From assembly GCA_001650895.1 (NCBI GenBank), contig LXYH01000003.1, positions 1 to 64,000 of the forward strand: a stretch of DNA of 64,000 bases, given 5' to 3'. The position numbers were made by a program, and so were the translations under genes. Shown piece after piece: positions 43,747 to 53,315 of this stretch. Each line of letters starts with the position of its first letter. Position 1 is the first letter of the stretch. This DNA is from Rhodobacteraceae bacterium EhC02. GTDB taxonomy: Bacteria > Pseudomonadota > Alphaproteobacteria > Rhodobacterales > Rhodobacteraceae. Under the pieces are notes generated by a model, which saw only the letters and a program-made list of their open reading frames with translations, was not told the origin of the DNA and made no database searches.

Positions 43747-44081
43747 AACTGCCGCCCGTCGTCCTGGGTGTCATCGCGGTCCTGACCGCGGTGGCGGGTA
43801 CGCTGGGTTATCTGGCCGGGGCGCGGCAGGCGGAGTTGAGCGAAACGGATGTGATCATGGCCTATGCCAACCGCTATGTCGCTGACCAGGGGCTTGCCCC
43901 CGATGCGATCCGGATGTGCCACGCGGTGCCGGGCACGGACGAACGGGTCTGGCTGGTGGTGATCTGCGCCGAAGGGCGTGAGGCGGAGCGCGCTTATTTC
44001 GTGGGGCGCGGCGGCGGGTTGCTGCATGTGGGGCGTCCGGGTGATCGTCCCTTCGCGGCCCCCCTTGCGCCGGAGGCCTGA
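43743..44081 (+). CDS. Small membrane-anchored protein in the leucine operon
   Basis: A 112-residue protein with one N-terminal membrane helix (about 4-26, [20 protein letters not shown]) and a soluble tail that is probably periplasmic. The tail has a cysteine pair, Cys59 (RMCHAV) and Cys75 (VVICAEG). I recognise no family. The start overlaps the ivd stop by 4 bases, and the next gene begins 4 bases after its stop, so it is certainly in the operon. Its connection with branched-chain acyl-CoA metabolism is unknown. Confidence 0.75.
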   Translation: MKLPPVVLGVIAVLTAVAGTLGYLAGARQAELSETDVIMAYANRYVADQGLAPDAIRMCHAVPGTDERVWLVVICAEGREAERAYFVGRGGGLLHVGRPGDRPFAAPLAPEA

Positions 44082-44085
44082 GCCG

Positions 44086-45651
44086 ATGCTGGAACAGGGC
44101 CAAAGCTTTGATGCACTGGTTGCGGGGTTTCGCTGGGACCTGCCCGCGCGATTGAACATGGCGGCGCAGGCCTGTGACGACCGGGCCGCGCGGGAGCCCG
44201 AGCGCCTTGCGATCCTCGATCTGTCCGATGGTGCGGCGCGCCATATCACCTTTGGCGATCTGCGCCGCATGGCTGATGCGCTGGCCCATGGTCTGGCGGC
44301 GCGGGGCGTTTCGCGGGGTGACCGGGTGGGCGTTCTGCGCTCGCAATCGGGCTGGACGGCAGCGGCGCATCTGGCGATCTGGAAACTGGGCGCGGTGTCG
44401 ATCCCGCTGTTCAAGCTGTTCGGTCAGGATGCCTTGCGCACCCGCCTGACCGATGCGGGCGCGCGTCTGGTGGTCTGCGACGCCGAAGGGGCGGGGCTGC
44501 TGGACGGCTTCGATCTGGCGACACTGGTGCCCGAGGATGCCTATCTGCCCGCCGCACATTTCGACACCGCCGATACCGGACACGAGGATCCGGCGGTGCT
44601 GATCTATACCTCCGGCACCACGGGCGCGCCCAAGGGCGCGCTGCATGGCCACCGCATCCTGACCGGGCATCTGCCGGGGGTCGAGATCAGCCATGACCTG
44701 CTGGGCCAACCCGGCGATTGCCTCTGGACGCCGGCGGACTGGGCCTGGATTGGCGGGCTCTTCGATGTGCTGATGCCGGGGCTGGCGCTGGGCGTGCCGG
44801 TGGTGGCGGCGCGGATGGCAAAGTTCAGCGTGGCCGATTGCCTTGACGTGATCGAACGGGGCGGTGTGCGCAACGTGTTCTTTCCGCCCACCGCGCTGCG
44901 CATGCTCAAGGCCGCCGATGCCCGCATTCCGGGGCTGCGCTCGGTCGCAAGCGGGGGCGAGCCGCTGGGCGCCGAGATGCTGGACTGGGGGCGGCGGGCC
45001 TTTGGCCTGACGATCAACGAATTCTACGGCCAGACCGAATGCAACATGGTGGCCTCAAGCTGTGCCGCGCTTTTTGCGCCGCGCCCCGGCTGCATCGGCA
45101 AGGCGGTGCCGGGCTTTGACGTGGCGGTGATCGATGCGCAGGGGCAGGCGACGGCGGGCGAGGGTGATATCGCGGTGCGGCGCGGTGCGGCCTCGATGAT
45201 GCTGGGCTACTGGAACCGGCCCGAGGCGACGGCCGAAAAGTTTCGCGGCGACTGGATGCTGACCGGCGACCGGGGCGTGATCGAAGACGGGTTCATCCGC
45301 TTCGTGGGGCGCGAGGATGACGTGATCACCAGCGCGGGTTACCGGATCGGCCCCTCCGAGATCGAGGATGGCCTGCTGACCCATCCCGCTGTCGCCACCG
45401 TGGGCGTTGTCGGCAAGCCCGACCCGCTGCGCACCGAACTGGTCAAGGCCTATGTGGTGCTGAAACCGGGTTTCACCGCCTCGGATGCGCTGGCGGACGA
45501 ATTGGCCGCGCATGTCCGGGCGCGGGTGGCGAAACATGCCTATCCGCGCGAGATCGGATTTCTGGATGCCCTGCCGATGACCGTGACCGGCAAGGTGATC
45601 CGCAAGGAACTCAAGGCCCGCGCCACGCGGGAAAGGGAGAGCGAGACATGA
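44086..45651 (+). CDS. AMP-binding acyl-CoA synthetase
   Basis: A 521-residue adenylate-forming enzyme that joins a short or medium acid to CoA. The phosphate loop is [16 protein letters not shown] near 175; the adenine/acyl block [12 protein letters not shown] near 315; [20 protein letters not shown] near 395; and the catalytic lysine is in [13 protein letters not shown] near 503. In this operon it probably activates isovalerate, acetoacetate or a related acid. GGAGG sits just upstream, in the end of the preceding gene. It overlaps mccB by 4 bases. Confidence 0.9.
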   Translation: MLEQGQSFDALVAGFRWDLPARLNMAAQACDDRAAREPERLAILDLSDGAARHITFGDLRRMADALAHGLAARGVSRGDRVGVLRSQSGWTAAAHLAIWKLGAVSIPLFKLFGQDALRTRLTDAGARLVVCDAEGAGLLDGFDLATLVPEDAYLPAAHFDTADTGHEDPAVLIYTSGTTGAPKGALHGHRILTGHLPGVEISHDLLGQPGDCLWTPADWAWIGGLFDVLMPGLALGVPVVAARMAKFSVADCLDVIERGGVRNVFFPPTALRMLKAADARIPGLRSVASGGEPLGAEMLDWGRRAFGLTINEFYGQTECNMVASSCAALFAPRPGCIGKAVPGFDVAVIDAQGQATAGEGDIAVRRGAASMMLGYWNRPEATAEKFRGDWMLTGDRGVIEDGFIRFVGREDDVITSAGYRIGPSEIEDGLLTHPAVATVGVVGKPDPLRTELVKAYVVLKPGFTASDALADELAAHVRARVAKHAYPREIGFLDALPMTVTGKVIRKELKARATRERESET

Positions 45652-47252
45652 AACTGACATCGCGGGCGATCGCGTCATCCGAGGCGTTTCAGACCAACCG
45701 TGCCACGCATCTGGCGGCGCTGGAACAGGTGGCCAAGGCGGCAGAGGCTGCGGCGGCGGGCGGCGGCGACAAGGCGCGCGCGCGCCATCTGGAACGGGGC
45801 AAGATGCTGCCGCGCGACCGGGTGGCGAACCTTCTCGATCCCGGCGCGCCCTTTCTCGAGATCGGGGCGACGGCGGCGCATGACATGTATGACGGCGCTG
45901 CCCCCGGCGCGGGCGTGATCGCGGGTATCGGCCGGGTCCACGGGCTTGAGGTGATGGTCCTGTGCAACGACGCCACCGTGAAGGGCGGCACCTATTACCC
46001 GATGACGGTCAAGAAACACCTGCGCGCGCAGGAAATCGCCGAGGAAAACCATCTGCCCTGCATCTACCTTGTGGACAGCGGCGGTGCCAACCTGCCCAAC
46101 CAGGACGAGGTTTTCCCCGATCGCGACCATTTCGGGCGCATCTTCTACAACCAGGCCAGGATGAGTGCCAAGGGCATCCCGCAGATCGCCGTGGTCATGG
46201 GGTCCTGCACCGCGGGGGGCGCCTATGTGCCCGCCATGTCCGATGTGACGATCATCGTGCGCGATCAGGGCACGATCTTTCTGGCGGGACCGCCGCTGGT
46301 CAAGGCCGCGACGGGCGAGGTGGTCACCGCCGAGGATCTGGGCGGCGGCGATGTGCACACGCGCCTGTCCGGCGTGGCTGACTACCTGGCCGAGGATGAC
46401 GCCCATGCGCTGGCGCTGGCCCGCCGCGCGGTCAGCCATCTGAACCGTGCGAAGCCCGCAACCGTGCAATGGCAGACCCCCGAGGATCCCGCCTACGATC
46501 CCGAAGAGATCCTGGGCGTCGTGCCCGGCGATCTGCGCACGCCCTATGACATCCGCGAGGTGATCGCGCGGCTGGTCGACGGCAGCCGCTTCGACGAGTT
46601 CAAGCCGCGTTTCGGCGAGACGCTGGTCACGGGCTTTGCCCATGTGAAGGGCTGCCCCGTGGGGATCGTGGCCAATAACGGCGTGCTCTTCTCGGAAGCC
46701 GCGCAGAAGGGCGCGCATTTCGTGGAACTGTGCAGCCAGCGCAAGATCCCGCTGGTGTTCCTGCAGAACATAACCGGCTTCATGGTGGGCCGCAAATACG
46801 AGAACGAGGGCATCGCGCGGCACGGCGCCAAGATGGTGACGGCCGTGGCCTCGACCAATGTGCCCAAGATCACCATGCTGGTCGGCGGCTCCTTCGGGGC
46901 GGGCAACTACGGCATGGCCGGGCGCGCCTATTCGCCCCGTTTCCTGTGGACATGGCCCAATGCCCGCATTTCCGTGATGGGCGGCGAACAGGCGGCGGGC
47001 GTGCTGGCCACCGTGCGCCGCGACGGGATCGAACGCGCGGGCGGCACATGGTCTGCCGAGGACGAGGCCGAATTCAAGCGCCCGACCATCGAGATGTTCG
47101 AGCGCCAGTCGCATCCGCTCTATGCCTCGGCACGGCTCTGGGATGACGGGATCATCGATCCGCGCCGCACGCGCGAGGTGCTGTCGCTGTCGCTGTCGGC
47201 GGCGCTTTGCGCGCCCATCGAGGACACGCGCTTCGGCGTGTTCCGGATGTGA
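45648..47252 (+). CDS. mccB: Methylcrotonoyl-CoA carboxylase, carboxyltransferase subunit
   Basis: A 534-residue subunit that moves CO2 from carboxybiotin to 3-methylcrotonyl-CoA, giving 3-methylglutaconyl-CoA. It has the two crotonase-like halves of the carboxyltransferase family. Blocks include [20 protein letters not shown] near 143, [16 protein letters not shown] near 184, [18 protein letters not shown] near 371 and [20 protein letters not shown] near 413. The order mccB, ASCH gene, mccA matches the operon type of Rhodobacteraceae. Also called liuB. Confidence 0.96.
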   Translation: MKLTSRAIASSEAFQTNRATHLAALEQVAKAAEAAAAGGGDKARARHLERGKMLPRDRVANLLDPGAPFLEIGATAAHDMYDGAAPGAGVIAGIGRVHGLEVMVLCNDATVKGGTYYPMTVKKHLRAQEIAEENHLPCIYLVDSGGANLPNQDEVFPDRDHFGRIFYNQARMSAKGIPQIAVVMGSCTAGGAYVPAMSDVTIIVRDQGTIFLAGPPLVKAATGEVVTAEDLGGGDVHTRLSGVADYLAEDDAHALALARRAVSHLNRAKPATVQWQTPEDPAYDPEEILGVVPGDLRTPYDIREVIARLVDGSRFDEFKPRFGETLVTGFAHVKGCPVGIVANNGVLFSEAAQKGAHFVELCSQRKIPLVFLQNITGFMVGRKYENEGIARHGAKMVTAVASTNVPKITMLVGGSFGAGNYGMAGRAYSPRFLWTWPNARISVMGGEQAAGVLATVRRDGIERAGGTWSAEDEAEFKRPTIEMFERQSHPLYASARLWDDGIIDPRRTREVLSLSLSAALCAPIEDTRFGVFRM

Positions 47253-47254
47253 CC

Positions 47255-47665
47255 ATGACCGAGGTCGAAGCCATCGCCCGGTATCCCGGCGCCGGAAGCT
47301 TCCGCTTCGGCGACAGCCGGGCGCTGAACGCGCAGATCCTTGATCTGGTGCGACAGGGGCGCAAGACCGTCACCTGTGACGCGGTCGCAGGCTTTGCCCG
47401 GCGGTCCGAACCCCTGCCGGAACCGGGGCGTACCGATATCGCGCTGGACTGGGACGGCGCGCCGGTTCTTGCGATCCGGACGGTCGATGTGACCCGCATG
47501 CCCTTCTCCGCGATGACCGAGGATCTGGTAGCCGATCAAGGCGAGTTTCGCGATCTTGCCGACTGGCGCGCAGGCTACCGCGCCTACCTGACCCGTGCCG
47601 GGCTCTTCTCGCCGGATGCCGAAATGCTGGTCGAGCGTTTCACGGTGGTCGAGGTCTTCGCATGA
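47255..47665 (+). CDS. ASCH-domain protein
   Basis: A 136-residue protein resembling ASCH domains, a small beta-barrel related to PUA that is thought to bind RNA or modified nucleosides. The typical pattern is RALNAQILDLVRQGRKTVTC (about 26-45) with a later AIRTVDVTRMPFSAMTEDLV. Some ASCH proteins cleave N4-acetylcytidine. It lies 2 bases after mccB and before mccA, inside the leucine operon, with no obvious biochemical link. A gene-end repeat and a hairpin follow it. Confidence 0.78.
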   Translation: MTEVEAIARYPGAGSFRFGDSRALNAQILDLVRQGRKTVTCDAVAGFARRSEPLPEPGRTDIALDWDGAPVLAIRTVDVTRMPFSAMTEDLVADQGEFRDLADWRAGYRAYLTRAGLFSPDAEMLVERFTVVEVFA

Positions 47666-47674
47666 CCCGGCCCT

Positions 47675-47697
47675 GTTTCTTCTTGCCCGAAATATCC
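47675..47697 (+). repeat. Gene-end repeat, copy 3
   Basis: GTTTCTTCTTGC then CCG then AAATATCC, 9 bases after the ASCH gene stop and reading in the same direction as the gene, inside the leucine operon. With its preceding bases it shares a 20-base run with copy 1. Confidence 0.75.
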
Positions 47698-47705
47698 CGG
47701 GGTGC

Positions 47706-47725
47706 GCGAGGGGCTGGCCCCTCGC
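47706..47725 (+). other. Stem-loop next to repeat copy 3
   Basis: Perfect 8-base arms GCGAGGGG / CCCCTCGC around a CTGG loop, 8 bases after the repeat core and 42 bases before mccA. It may protect or slow mRNA between the two operon halves; no T tract follows. Confidence 0.5.
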
Positions 47726-47767
47726 TTGCGCCGCATCACCCCGCACAGGACCCGAAAAGGAGTTCCC

Positions 47768-49729
47768 ATGTTTGACACCATCCTGATTGCCAATCGCGGC
47801 GAGATCGCCATCCGTGTCGCGCGCACCGCGCGGGCCATGGGGGTGCGGACGGTCGCGGTCTATTCCGATGCCGATGCGCATGCGGCCCATGTGGCGGCCT
47901 GTGACAAGGCGGTGCATATCGGGGGCGCGGCGCCGGCCGACAGCTACCTGCGGGGTGACCGGATCATTCAGGCAGCACTTGATGCGGGCGCGCAGGCGAT
48001 CCATCCCGGCTACGGCTTTCTGTCCGAAAATCCCGATTTCGTGGATGCGGTGGTGGCGGCGGGGCTTGTGTTCATCGGCCCCTCGGCGGATGCGATCCGG
48101 GCCATGGGCCTCAAGGATGCGGCCAAGGCGTTGATGGAAAAGGCGGGCGTGCCCGTCGTGCCGGGCTATCACGGCGCCAACCAGGACCCCGAGCATCTGG
48201 CCGGGGCGGCGGATGCCATCGGCTACCCGGTGCTGATCAAGGCCGTGGCAGGCGGCGGCGGCAAGGGGATGCGGCTTGTCACCAAACCCGCCGATTTCGC
48301 CGATGCGCTGCAAAGTGCGCGGTCCGAGGCGCAGAACGCCTTCGGCAATGCGGATGTGCTGGTCGAGAAATACGTCGAAAAACCGCGCCATATCGAGGTG
48401 CAGGTGTTTGGCGACGGCACAAGCGCCGTGCATCTGTTCGAACGCGACTGCTCGCTGCAACGCCGCCACCAGAAAGTGATCGAGGAGGCGCCCGCACCGG
48501 GCATGACCGAAGAGGTGCGCCAGGCCATGGGCCGCGCCGCCGTCCGCGCCGCCGAGGCCATCGGCTATGCCGGGGCGGGCACGATCGAGTTCATCGTCGA
48601 TGGCAGCCATGGCCTGCGCCCCGACGGGTTCTGGTTCATGGAGATGAACACGCGCCTGCAGGTGGAACATCCCGTGACCGAGGCGATCACCGGGATCGAC
48701 CTCGTGGAATGGCAGTTGCGCGTCGCGGCGGGCGAGGCCTTGCCCGCCCGGCAGCAGGATCTGTCGATCCGCGGCCATGCCTTCGAGGCGCGGCTTTACG
48801 CCGAGGACGTGCCCAAGGGGTTCCTGCCTGCCACCGGCACGCTGGCGCATTTGGGCTTTCCGGCCGGGTGCCGTGCCGACAGCGGCGTGCGCACGGGCGA
48901 TGCGATCAGCCCCTTCTACGATCCGATGATCGCCAAGATCATCACCCATGGTCCCACGCGCGACGTGGCGCTGTCGCGGATGCGCGCGGCGCTGGGCGGC
49001 ACGCAGGTGGCGGGCACGGTCACCAACCTCGGCTTTCTGTCGGCGCTTTGCGCGCATCCCGGCTTTGCGGCGGGCGATGTGGATACCGGCCTGATCGGGC
49101 GCGATCTTGATGCGCTGGTGGCGGTCCCGGCCGCGCGACCCGCCGACCTGGCGCTGGCGGCGCTTGCGGCCCTTGGTCTGCTGGCGGATGGGCAGGATCA
49201 CGGCGGCTTTGCGCTCTGGTCGCCGCTGGTCTGGACGGTCACAGTGGAACATGAAGGGGATGTGCTGGAGGCACGGGTCGCCTGCGATGGCCCCGACCGG
49301 CGGCGCGTGATGCTGGGGGCCGATACGGTTCAGGCCCTGCGTCAGGGCGGGCGCTGGCATCTGGAGGGGCAAGTGGCGCCCGATGTGCGCGTCACGGGGG
49401 ATCTGGTGACGGTCTTTGCCGGGGCAGGCCTTGGTTTCCGCATCGTCGATCCGCTGGCGCGGGATGCGGCGGCGGCGGGGGATGGCAACCTGATCGAGGC
49501 GCCGATGCCGGGGCTGGTCAAGGCCGTCTTTGCCCAGGCGGGGCAAGCGGTGCAGGCGGGCGACCGGCTTGCCGTGCTTGAGGCGATGAAGATGGAACAT
49601 GCCCTGCTGGCCGCGCGGGATGGCGTGGTGGCCGAGGTGCTGGTGAGTGCCGGTGCCCAGGTCGAAGCCGGTGCGGCACTGGTACGGCTGGAGGCCGAGA
49701 CAGTGGCCGCGCAGGAGGCGGGCGCATGA
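47768..49729 (+). CDS. mccA: Methylcrotonoyl-CoA carboxylase, biotin carboxylase/BCCP subunit
   Basis: A 653-residue subunit that carboxylates its own biotin with ATP and bicarbonate. The biotin carboxylase domain (about 1-450) has MFDTILIANRGEIAIRVART, the ATP-grasp glycine loop AGGGGKGMRL near 162 and FMEMNTRLQVEHPVTE near 285; the C-terminal carrier domain has the biotinylated Lys608 in EAMKMEHAL. The start at 47768 follows AAAAGGAGTTCCC, a strong ribosome site. The GST gene overlaps its stop by ATGA. Also called liuD. Confidence 0.96.
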   Translation: MFDTILIANRGEIAIRVARTARAMGVRTVAVYSDADAHAAHVAACDKAVHIGGAAPADSYLRGDRIIQAALDAGAQAIHPGYGFLSENPDFVDAVVAAGLVFIGPSADAIRAMGLKDAAKALMEKAGVPVVPGYHGANQDPEHLAGAADAIGYPVLIKAVAGGGGKGMRLVTKPADFADALQSARSEAQNAFGNADVLVEKYVEKPRHIEVQVFGDGTSAVHLFERDCSLQRRHQKVIEEAPAPGMTEEVRQAMGRAAVRAAEAIGYAGAGTIEFIVDGSHGLRPDGFWFMEMNTRLQVEHPVTEAITGIDLVEWQLRVAAGEALPARQQDLSIRGHAFEARLYAEDVPKGFLPATGTLAHLGFPAGCRADSGVRTGDAISPFYDPMIAKIITHGPTRDVALSRMRAALGGTQVAGTVTNLGFLSALCAHPGFAAGDVDTGLIGRDLDALVAVPAARPADLALAALAALGLLADGQDHGGFALWSPLVWTVTVEHEGDVLEARVACDGPDRRRVMLGADTVQALRQGGRWHLEGQVAPDVRVTGDLVTVFAGAGLGFRIVDPLARDAAAAGDGNLIEAPMPGLVKAVFAQAGQAVQAGDRLAVLEAMKMEHALLAARDGVVAEVLVSAGAQVEAGAALVRLEAETVAAQEAGA

Positions 49730-50412
49730 TCACGCTGCACCATTGCCCGCAAAGCCGCTCGATGCGGGTGCTCTGGCTGCTCAAGGAACTGGGCGTGCCC
49801 CATGTCGTGCAGCTGCGCGCCTTCGACAAAAGCCTGCGCGCGCCGGATTTCCTGAGCCTCTCGCCCGCGGGGCGCGTGCCCGCGCTGGAAATCGATGGCG
49901 AGCGCATGTTCGAAAGTGCCGCGATCATGGAATACCTGTGCGAGCGCTTTCCCGATGCGGGGCTGGGCCGTCTGCCCGGTGATCCCGACCGCATGGCCTG
50001 GCTTGTCTGGCTGCATTTTGCCGAAACCATCAGCCAGCATGTGGCGGCCCTGACCCAGCAGCATATCCTGCTTTACGATGACGCGATGCGCAGCCCCATC
50101 GTCATGAAGCTCGAGGCTGCGCGCGTGCTGAAATGCTACGCCGCCATCGAGGCGCGGCTGAGCACCCCGGTCGAGAACCGGGATCATCTGCTGACCAGCG
50201 GCTTTTCGGCCTGCGACATCGCCGTGGGGCAGGCGGTCTACCTGGCGCGGCTTTTCGCCAGGACCGATGGATTTCCCGAGCTTGAGGCCTGGCTGGCCCG
50301 GATCACCGACCGCGACGGCTTCCGCGCCGCCCTGCCGCAACCCGGCGAGGCGCTGATCTATACCCAAGACTTCTATCCGGCCTGGGAGCTGGCCGCAGGG
50401 GCAGCAGGATGA
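49726..50412 (+). CDS. Glutathione S-transferase family protein
   Basis: A 228-residue protein with the thioredoxin-like N-terminal domain (MITLHHCPQSRSMRVLWLLK, about 1-20; serine-rich CPQSRS replaces a Tyr/Cys catalytic motif) and the conserved SPAGRVPALEIDGERMFESA stretch near 46-65 that binds glutathione, followed by an all-helical domain. In this operon it could detoxify reactive enoyl-CoA intermediates such as methylcrotonyl-CoA or protect thiols; this is an inference from context. It overlaps mccA by 4 bases. Confidence 0.88.
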   Translation: MITLHHCPQSRSMRVLWLLKELGVPHVVQLRAFDKSLRAPDFLSLSPAGRVPALEIDGERMFESAAIMEYLCERFPDAGLGRLPGDPDRMAWLVWLHFAETISQHVAALTQQHILLYDDAMRSPIVMKLEAARVLKCYAAIEARLSTPVENRDHLLTSGFSACDIAVGQAVYLARLFARTDGFPELEAWLARITDRDGFRAALPQPGEALIYTQDFYPAWELAAGAAG

Positions 50413-50437
50413 GCATTCGGGGAACGATGAAAGGGCC

Positions 50438-51301
50438 ATGCTGATGGGCGGATATGTCGAGATTTTCGAGGTGGGCCCCCGCGACGGGTTGCAGAATGAA
50501 AAGCGCGCCATTCCGGTGGCCGACAAGATCGCGCTGGTCGATTGCCTGAGTGGTGCCGGGTTCCGCCGGATCGAGGTGGCCAGCTTCGTCAGCCCCAAAT
50601 GGGTGCCGCAAATGGCCGACAGCGGCGCGGTATTGGCAGGTATCAGGCGCGCGTCCGGTGTGCGCTATGCGGCGTTGACGCCCAACATGAAGGGGCTGGA
50701 GGCGGCGCTGGCGGCGGGGGCCGACGAGGTTGCAATCTTCGGTGCCGCGTCCGAAGGGTTTTCCCGCGCCAATATCAACGCCGGCATCGCCGAAAGCCTT
50801 GAGCGGTTCGCCCCGGTGGCAGAGGCGGCGCGCGCGGCTGGCCTGCCGGTGCGCGGCTATGTCTCCTGCGTGACCGATTGCCCCTATGACGGGCCTGTGG
50901 CGCCTGCGCAGGTGGCGCGGGTCGCGGCCGCCTTGCTGGCGATGGGTTGCTACGAGATCAGCCTGGGCGATACCATCGGGCAGGGACGGCCCGAAAGCAT
51001 CGACGCGATGCTGGCCACCGTGCTGGACGCGGTGCCGGCCGGGCAGTTGGCCGGGCATTACCATGACACCGCCGGGCGCGCGCTGGACAATATCGAGGTG
51101 TCGCTGGCGCGCGGCTTGCGGGTCTTCGATGCGGCGGTGGGTGGTCTGGGCGGTTGTCCCTATGCGCCCGGGGCCGCAGGCAATGTGGCGACGGAAGCGG
51201 TGCATGCGCGGCTGACGGCGCTGGGATACCAGACGGGGCTGGATGCTGCGGTGCTGGACAAGGCCGCGGCGATGGCGCGCGCGATGCGGGGGCAGGGATG
51301 A
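50438..51301 (+). CDS. mvaB: Hydroxymethylglutaryl-CoA lyase
   Basis: A 287-residue TIM-barrel lyase that splits HMG-CoA into acetyl-CoA and acetoacetate, the last step of leucine breakdown. The N-terminal EVGPRDGLQNEK (metal and catalytic Arg) is near residues 8-19, ISLGDTIGQGRP near 175, the metal site GHYHDTAGRALDN near 206, and the catalytic cysteine signature GLGGCPYAPGAAGNVATE near 235. An AAAGGG ribosome site precedes 50438; ATG 50444 is possible. The stop overlaps the crotonase start by ATGA. Also called liuE. Confidence 0.96.
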   Translation: MLMGGYVEIFEVGPRDGLQNEKRAIPVADKIALVDCLSGAGFRRIEVASFVSPKWVPQMADSGAVLAGIRRASGVRYAALTPNMKGLEAALAAGADEVAIFGAASEGFSRANINAGIAESLERFAPVAEAARAAGLPVRGYVSCVTDCPYDGPVAPAQVARVAAALLAMGCYEISLGDTIGQGRPESIDAMLATVLDAVPAGQLAGHYHDTAGRALDNIEVSLARGLRVFDAAVGGLGGCPYAPGAAGNVATEAVHARLTALGYQTGLDAAVLDKAAAMARAMRGQG

Positions 51302-52083
51302 CATACGAGACGATCGAGATCGAACGCGACGCGCGCGGGGTGGCCACGCTCTGGCTGGCGCGCGAGGACAAGCACAACGCATTGTCGGCGCGCATGATCG
51401 CAGAGCTGACCGAGGCAGTGCAGGCGCTGGGCGCGGATGACGCGGTGCGCGTCGTCGTGCTGGCGGCGCGGGGGCGCAGCTTTTGCGCTGGCGGCGATCT
51501 GGGCTGGATGCAGGAGCAGATGGCGGCGGATGCGCAGACGCGCGGGCGCGAGGCCGCGAGGCTGGCCTGGATGCTGCAGGCCCTGAACACGCTGCCCAAG
51601 CCCCTGATCGGCCGGGTGCAGGGCAATGCCTTTGGCGGCGGGGTGGGCATGGCCTCGGTCTGCGATATCGCGATCGGGGCGGACAGCGTGCTGATGGCCC
51701 TGACCGAAACGCGGCTGGGCCTGATCCCGGCCACCATCGGCCCCTATGTCTGCGCCCGCATGGGCGAGGCGCGGGCGCGGCGGGTGTTCATGTCGGGCCG
51801 CCGTTTCGATGCGGCCGAGGCCGTGGATCTGGGGCTGCTGGCCCGTGCGGTGCCCGCTGCCGATCTGGATGCAGCCATCGCGGCCGAGGTCGCACCCTAC
51901 CTGGACTGCGCGCCGCAGGCCGTGGCCCGCGCCAAGGCGCTGTTGCGCCGCCTTGGGCCGGTCATCGACGAGGGCACCATCGCGCATACGATCGCCGAGT
52001 TGACCGCCTGCTGGGAAGGCGATGAGGCGCCCGAGGGGATCGGAGCCTTCTTTGGCAAGCGCAAACCACGCTGGCAGGGGTAG
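51298..52083 (+). CDS. liuC: Enoyl-CoA hydratase/isomerase family, probable methylglutaconyl-CoA hydratase
   Basis: A 261-residue crotonase-fold enzyme. The oxyanion-hole blocks are SFCAGGDLGWM near residue 62 and GNAFGGGVGMASVCDIAI near 108, with ETRLGLIPATIGPYV near 140. By context it hydrates 3-methylglutaconyl-CoA to HMG-CoA, between the carboxylase and the lyase. The CAGGDLGWM motif is typical of that subgroup (LiuC/AtuE). It is the last gene of the operon; a terminator follows 39 bases downstream. Confidence 0.92.
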   Translation: MTYETIEIERDARGVATLWLAREDKHNALSARMIAELTEAVQALGADDAVRVVVLAARGRSFCAGGDLGWMQEQMAADAQTRGREAARLAWMLQALNTLPKPLIGRVQGNAFGGGVGMASVCDIAIGADSVLMALTETRLGLIPATIGPYVCARMGEARARRVFMSGRRFDAAEAVDLGLLARAVPAADLDAAIAAEVAPYLDCAPQAVARAKALLRRLGPVIDEGTIAHTIAELTACWEGDEAPEGIGAFFGKRKPRWQG

Positions 52084-52380
52084 GGGCTGGCCGCGAAGCG
52101 GGCAAAGAATCGCGTCCCGTCATGCCGCGTTGCGGCATCTTTTCGGCCAATGCCTTGAATATTCAGCCGATCTTTCGCAGCGTGATACTGGCGAATTGAC
52201 GCATGAGTGGTCGCCATTTTTGGTATCCCATTGTATGCGCAGCTTTTTCCGAACACCTTCAAAACGGCGAATGTGACGGTCGCTTGGTTGACCCTGAGCG
52301 GGGGCAGGAGTAAACCTGCGCGCAAACCTGTAGCCAGCAGATTGCGCCTCGATGCGCGGAAGGAGCCACTCTTGGAAGGG
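52084..52380. other. Gap between leucine operon and complex I operon
   Basis: 297 bases. The left part holds the terminator; the right part must hold the nuo promoter. Two weak candidates are TTGACG at 52196 with GGTATC about 21 bases on, and TTGACC at 52288 with TAAACC after 17 bases. The AT content is higher than in the coding DNA around it. A frame open from 52207 continues into nuoA but lacks family similarity before 52381, so I do not extend the gene. Confidence 0.5.
52122..52143 (+). terminator. Terminator of the leucine operon
   Basis: Perfect 7-base arms ATGCCGC / GCGGCAT with a GTT loop, followed by CTTTT. It lies 39 bases after the last stop. Confidence 0.78.
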
Positions 52381-52737
52381 ATGCTTAGGGAATATCTGCC
52401 CATCCTCGTCTTTCTGGCCATTGCCATCGGACTTGGGCTTGTCCTGATCCTGTCGGCCGTCATCATCGCGGTGCGCAATCCCGACCCCGAAAAGGTCAGC
52501 GCCTACGAATGCGGTTTCAACGCCTTCGACGATGCGCGGATGAAGTTCGACGTGCGTTTCTACCTGGTGTCGATCCTCTTCATCATCTTCGATCTTGAAA
52601 TCGCCTTCCTGTTCCCCTGGGCCGTGGCCTTCCAGGATGTGAGCATGGTGGGTTTCTGGTCGATGATGGTGTTTCTGGCCGTGCTGACCGTGGGCTTTGC
52701 CTACGAGTGGAAGAAGGGGGCCCTGGAATGGGAGTGA
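52381..52737 (+). CDS. nuoA: NADH-quinone oxidoreductase subunit A
   Basis: A 118-residue membrane subunit of complex I with three helices, near the quinone entry. The [20 protein letters not shown] loop near residues 41-60 contains the cysteine of the switchable loop; [13 protein letters not shown] follows in helix 2. ATG 52381 ([10 protein letters not shown]) is preceded by GGAAGGG. It is the first gene of the nuo operon and overlaps nuoB by 10 bases with my nuoB start. Confidence 0.96.
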   Translation: MLREYLPILVFLAIAIGLGLVLILSAVIIAVRNPDPEKVSAYECGFNAFDDARMKFDVRFYLVSILFIIFDLEIAFLFPWAVAFQDVSMVGFWSMMVFLAVLTVGFAYEWKKGALEWE

Positions 52738-53261
52738 TGACTGGCGCCAATACCGCGGGCGGCGACCGCGAACATGCCACGCAGGCCCTGAATGCCGAAC
52801 TGGCGGACAAGGGTTTCCTGCTGACCTCGACCGAGGACATCATCAACTGGGCGCGCACAGGTTCGCTGCACTGGATGACCTTCGGCCTGGCCTGCTGCGC
52901 GGTCGAGATGATGCATACCTCGATGCCGCGCTATGACGCCGAACGCTTCGGGATCGCCCCGCGCGCCAGCCCGCGCCAGTCCGACCTGATGATCGTGGCA
53001 GGCACGCTGACCAACAAGATGGCCCCCGCGCTGCGCAAGGTCTATGACCAGATGCCGGAACCGCGCTACGTGCTGTCGATGGGAAGCTGTGCAAATGGCG
53101 GCGGCTATTATCACTACAGCTATTCGGTCGTGCGCGGCTGCGACCGGATCGTGCCGGTCGATGTCTATGTGCCGGGCTGCCCCCCCACCGCCGAGGCGCT
53201 GCTCTATGGCTTGATGCAGTTGCAGCGCAAGATCCGCCGCACCGGAACGATCGTGCGCTGA
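52728..53261 (+). CDS. nuoB: NADH-quinone oxidoreductase subunit B
   Basis: A 177-residue subunit that holds the terminal iron-sulfur cluster N2, next to the quinone site. Ligands are the tandem cysteines in [10 protein letters not shown] near 55, the cysteine in MGSCANGGG near 119, and [11 protein letters not shown] near 149. Start 52728 (MGVMTG) has AAGGGGG 7 bases upstream; ATG 52737, which overlaps the nuoA stop by one base, is the alternative. Confidence 0.96.
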   Translation: MGVMTGANTAGGDREHATQALNAELADKGFLLTSTEDIINWARTGSLHWMTFGLACCAVEMMHTSMPRYDAERFGIAPRASPRQSDLMIVAGTLTNKMAPALRKVYDQMPEPRYVLSMGSCANGGGYYHYSYSVVRGCDRIVPVDVYVPGCPPTAEALLYGLMQLQRKIRRTGTIVR

Positions 53262-53315
53262 TGCGCGCGGCCCCGCGACAGGGGCCGCCGCTTCGCACCC
53301 AGAAGGAACGACACT

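Noticed and set aside
47120-49600. An 826-codon minus-strand frame over mccA
   Set aside because: Shadow of the biotin carboxylase gene; composition typical of antisense frames in this DNA.
52207-52380. A 58-codon N-terminal extension of nuoA
   Set aside because: The residues do not look like the family, no NuoA has such a leader as far as I know, and a ribosome site lies at ATG 52381.
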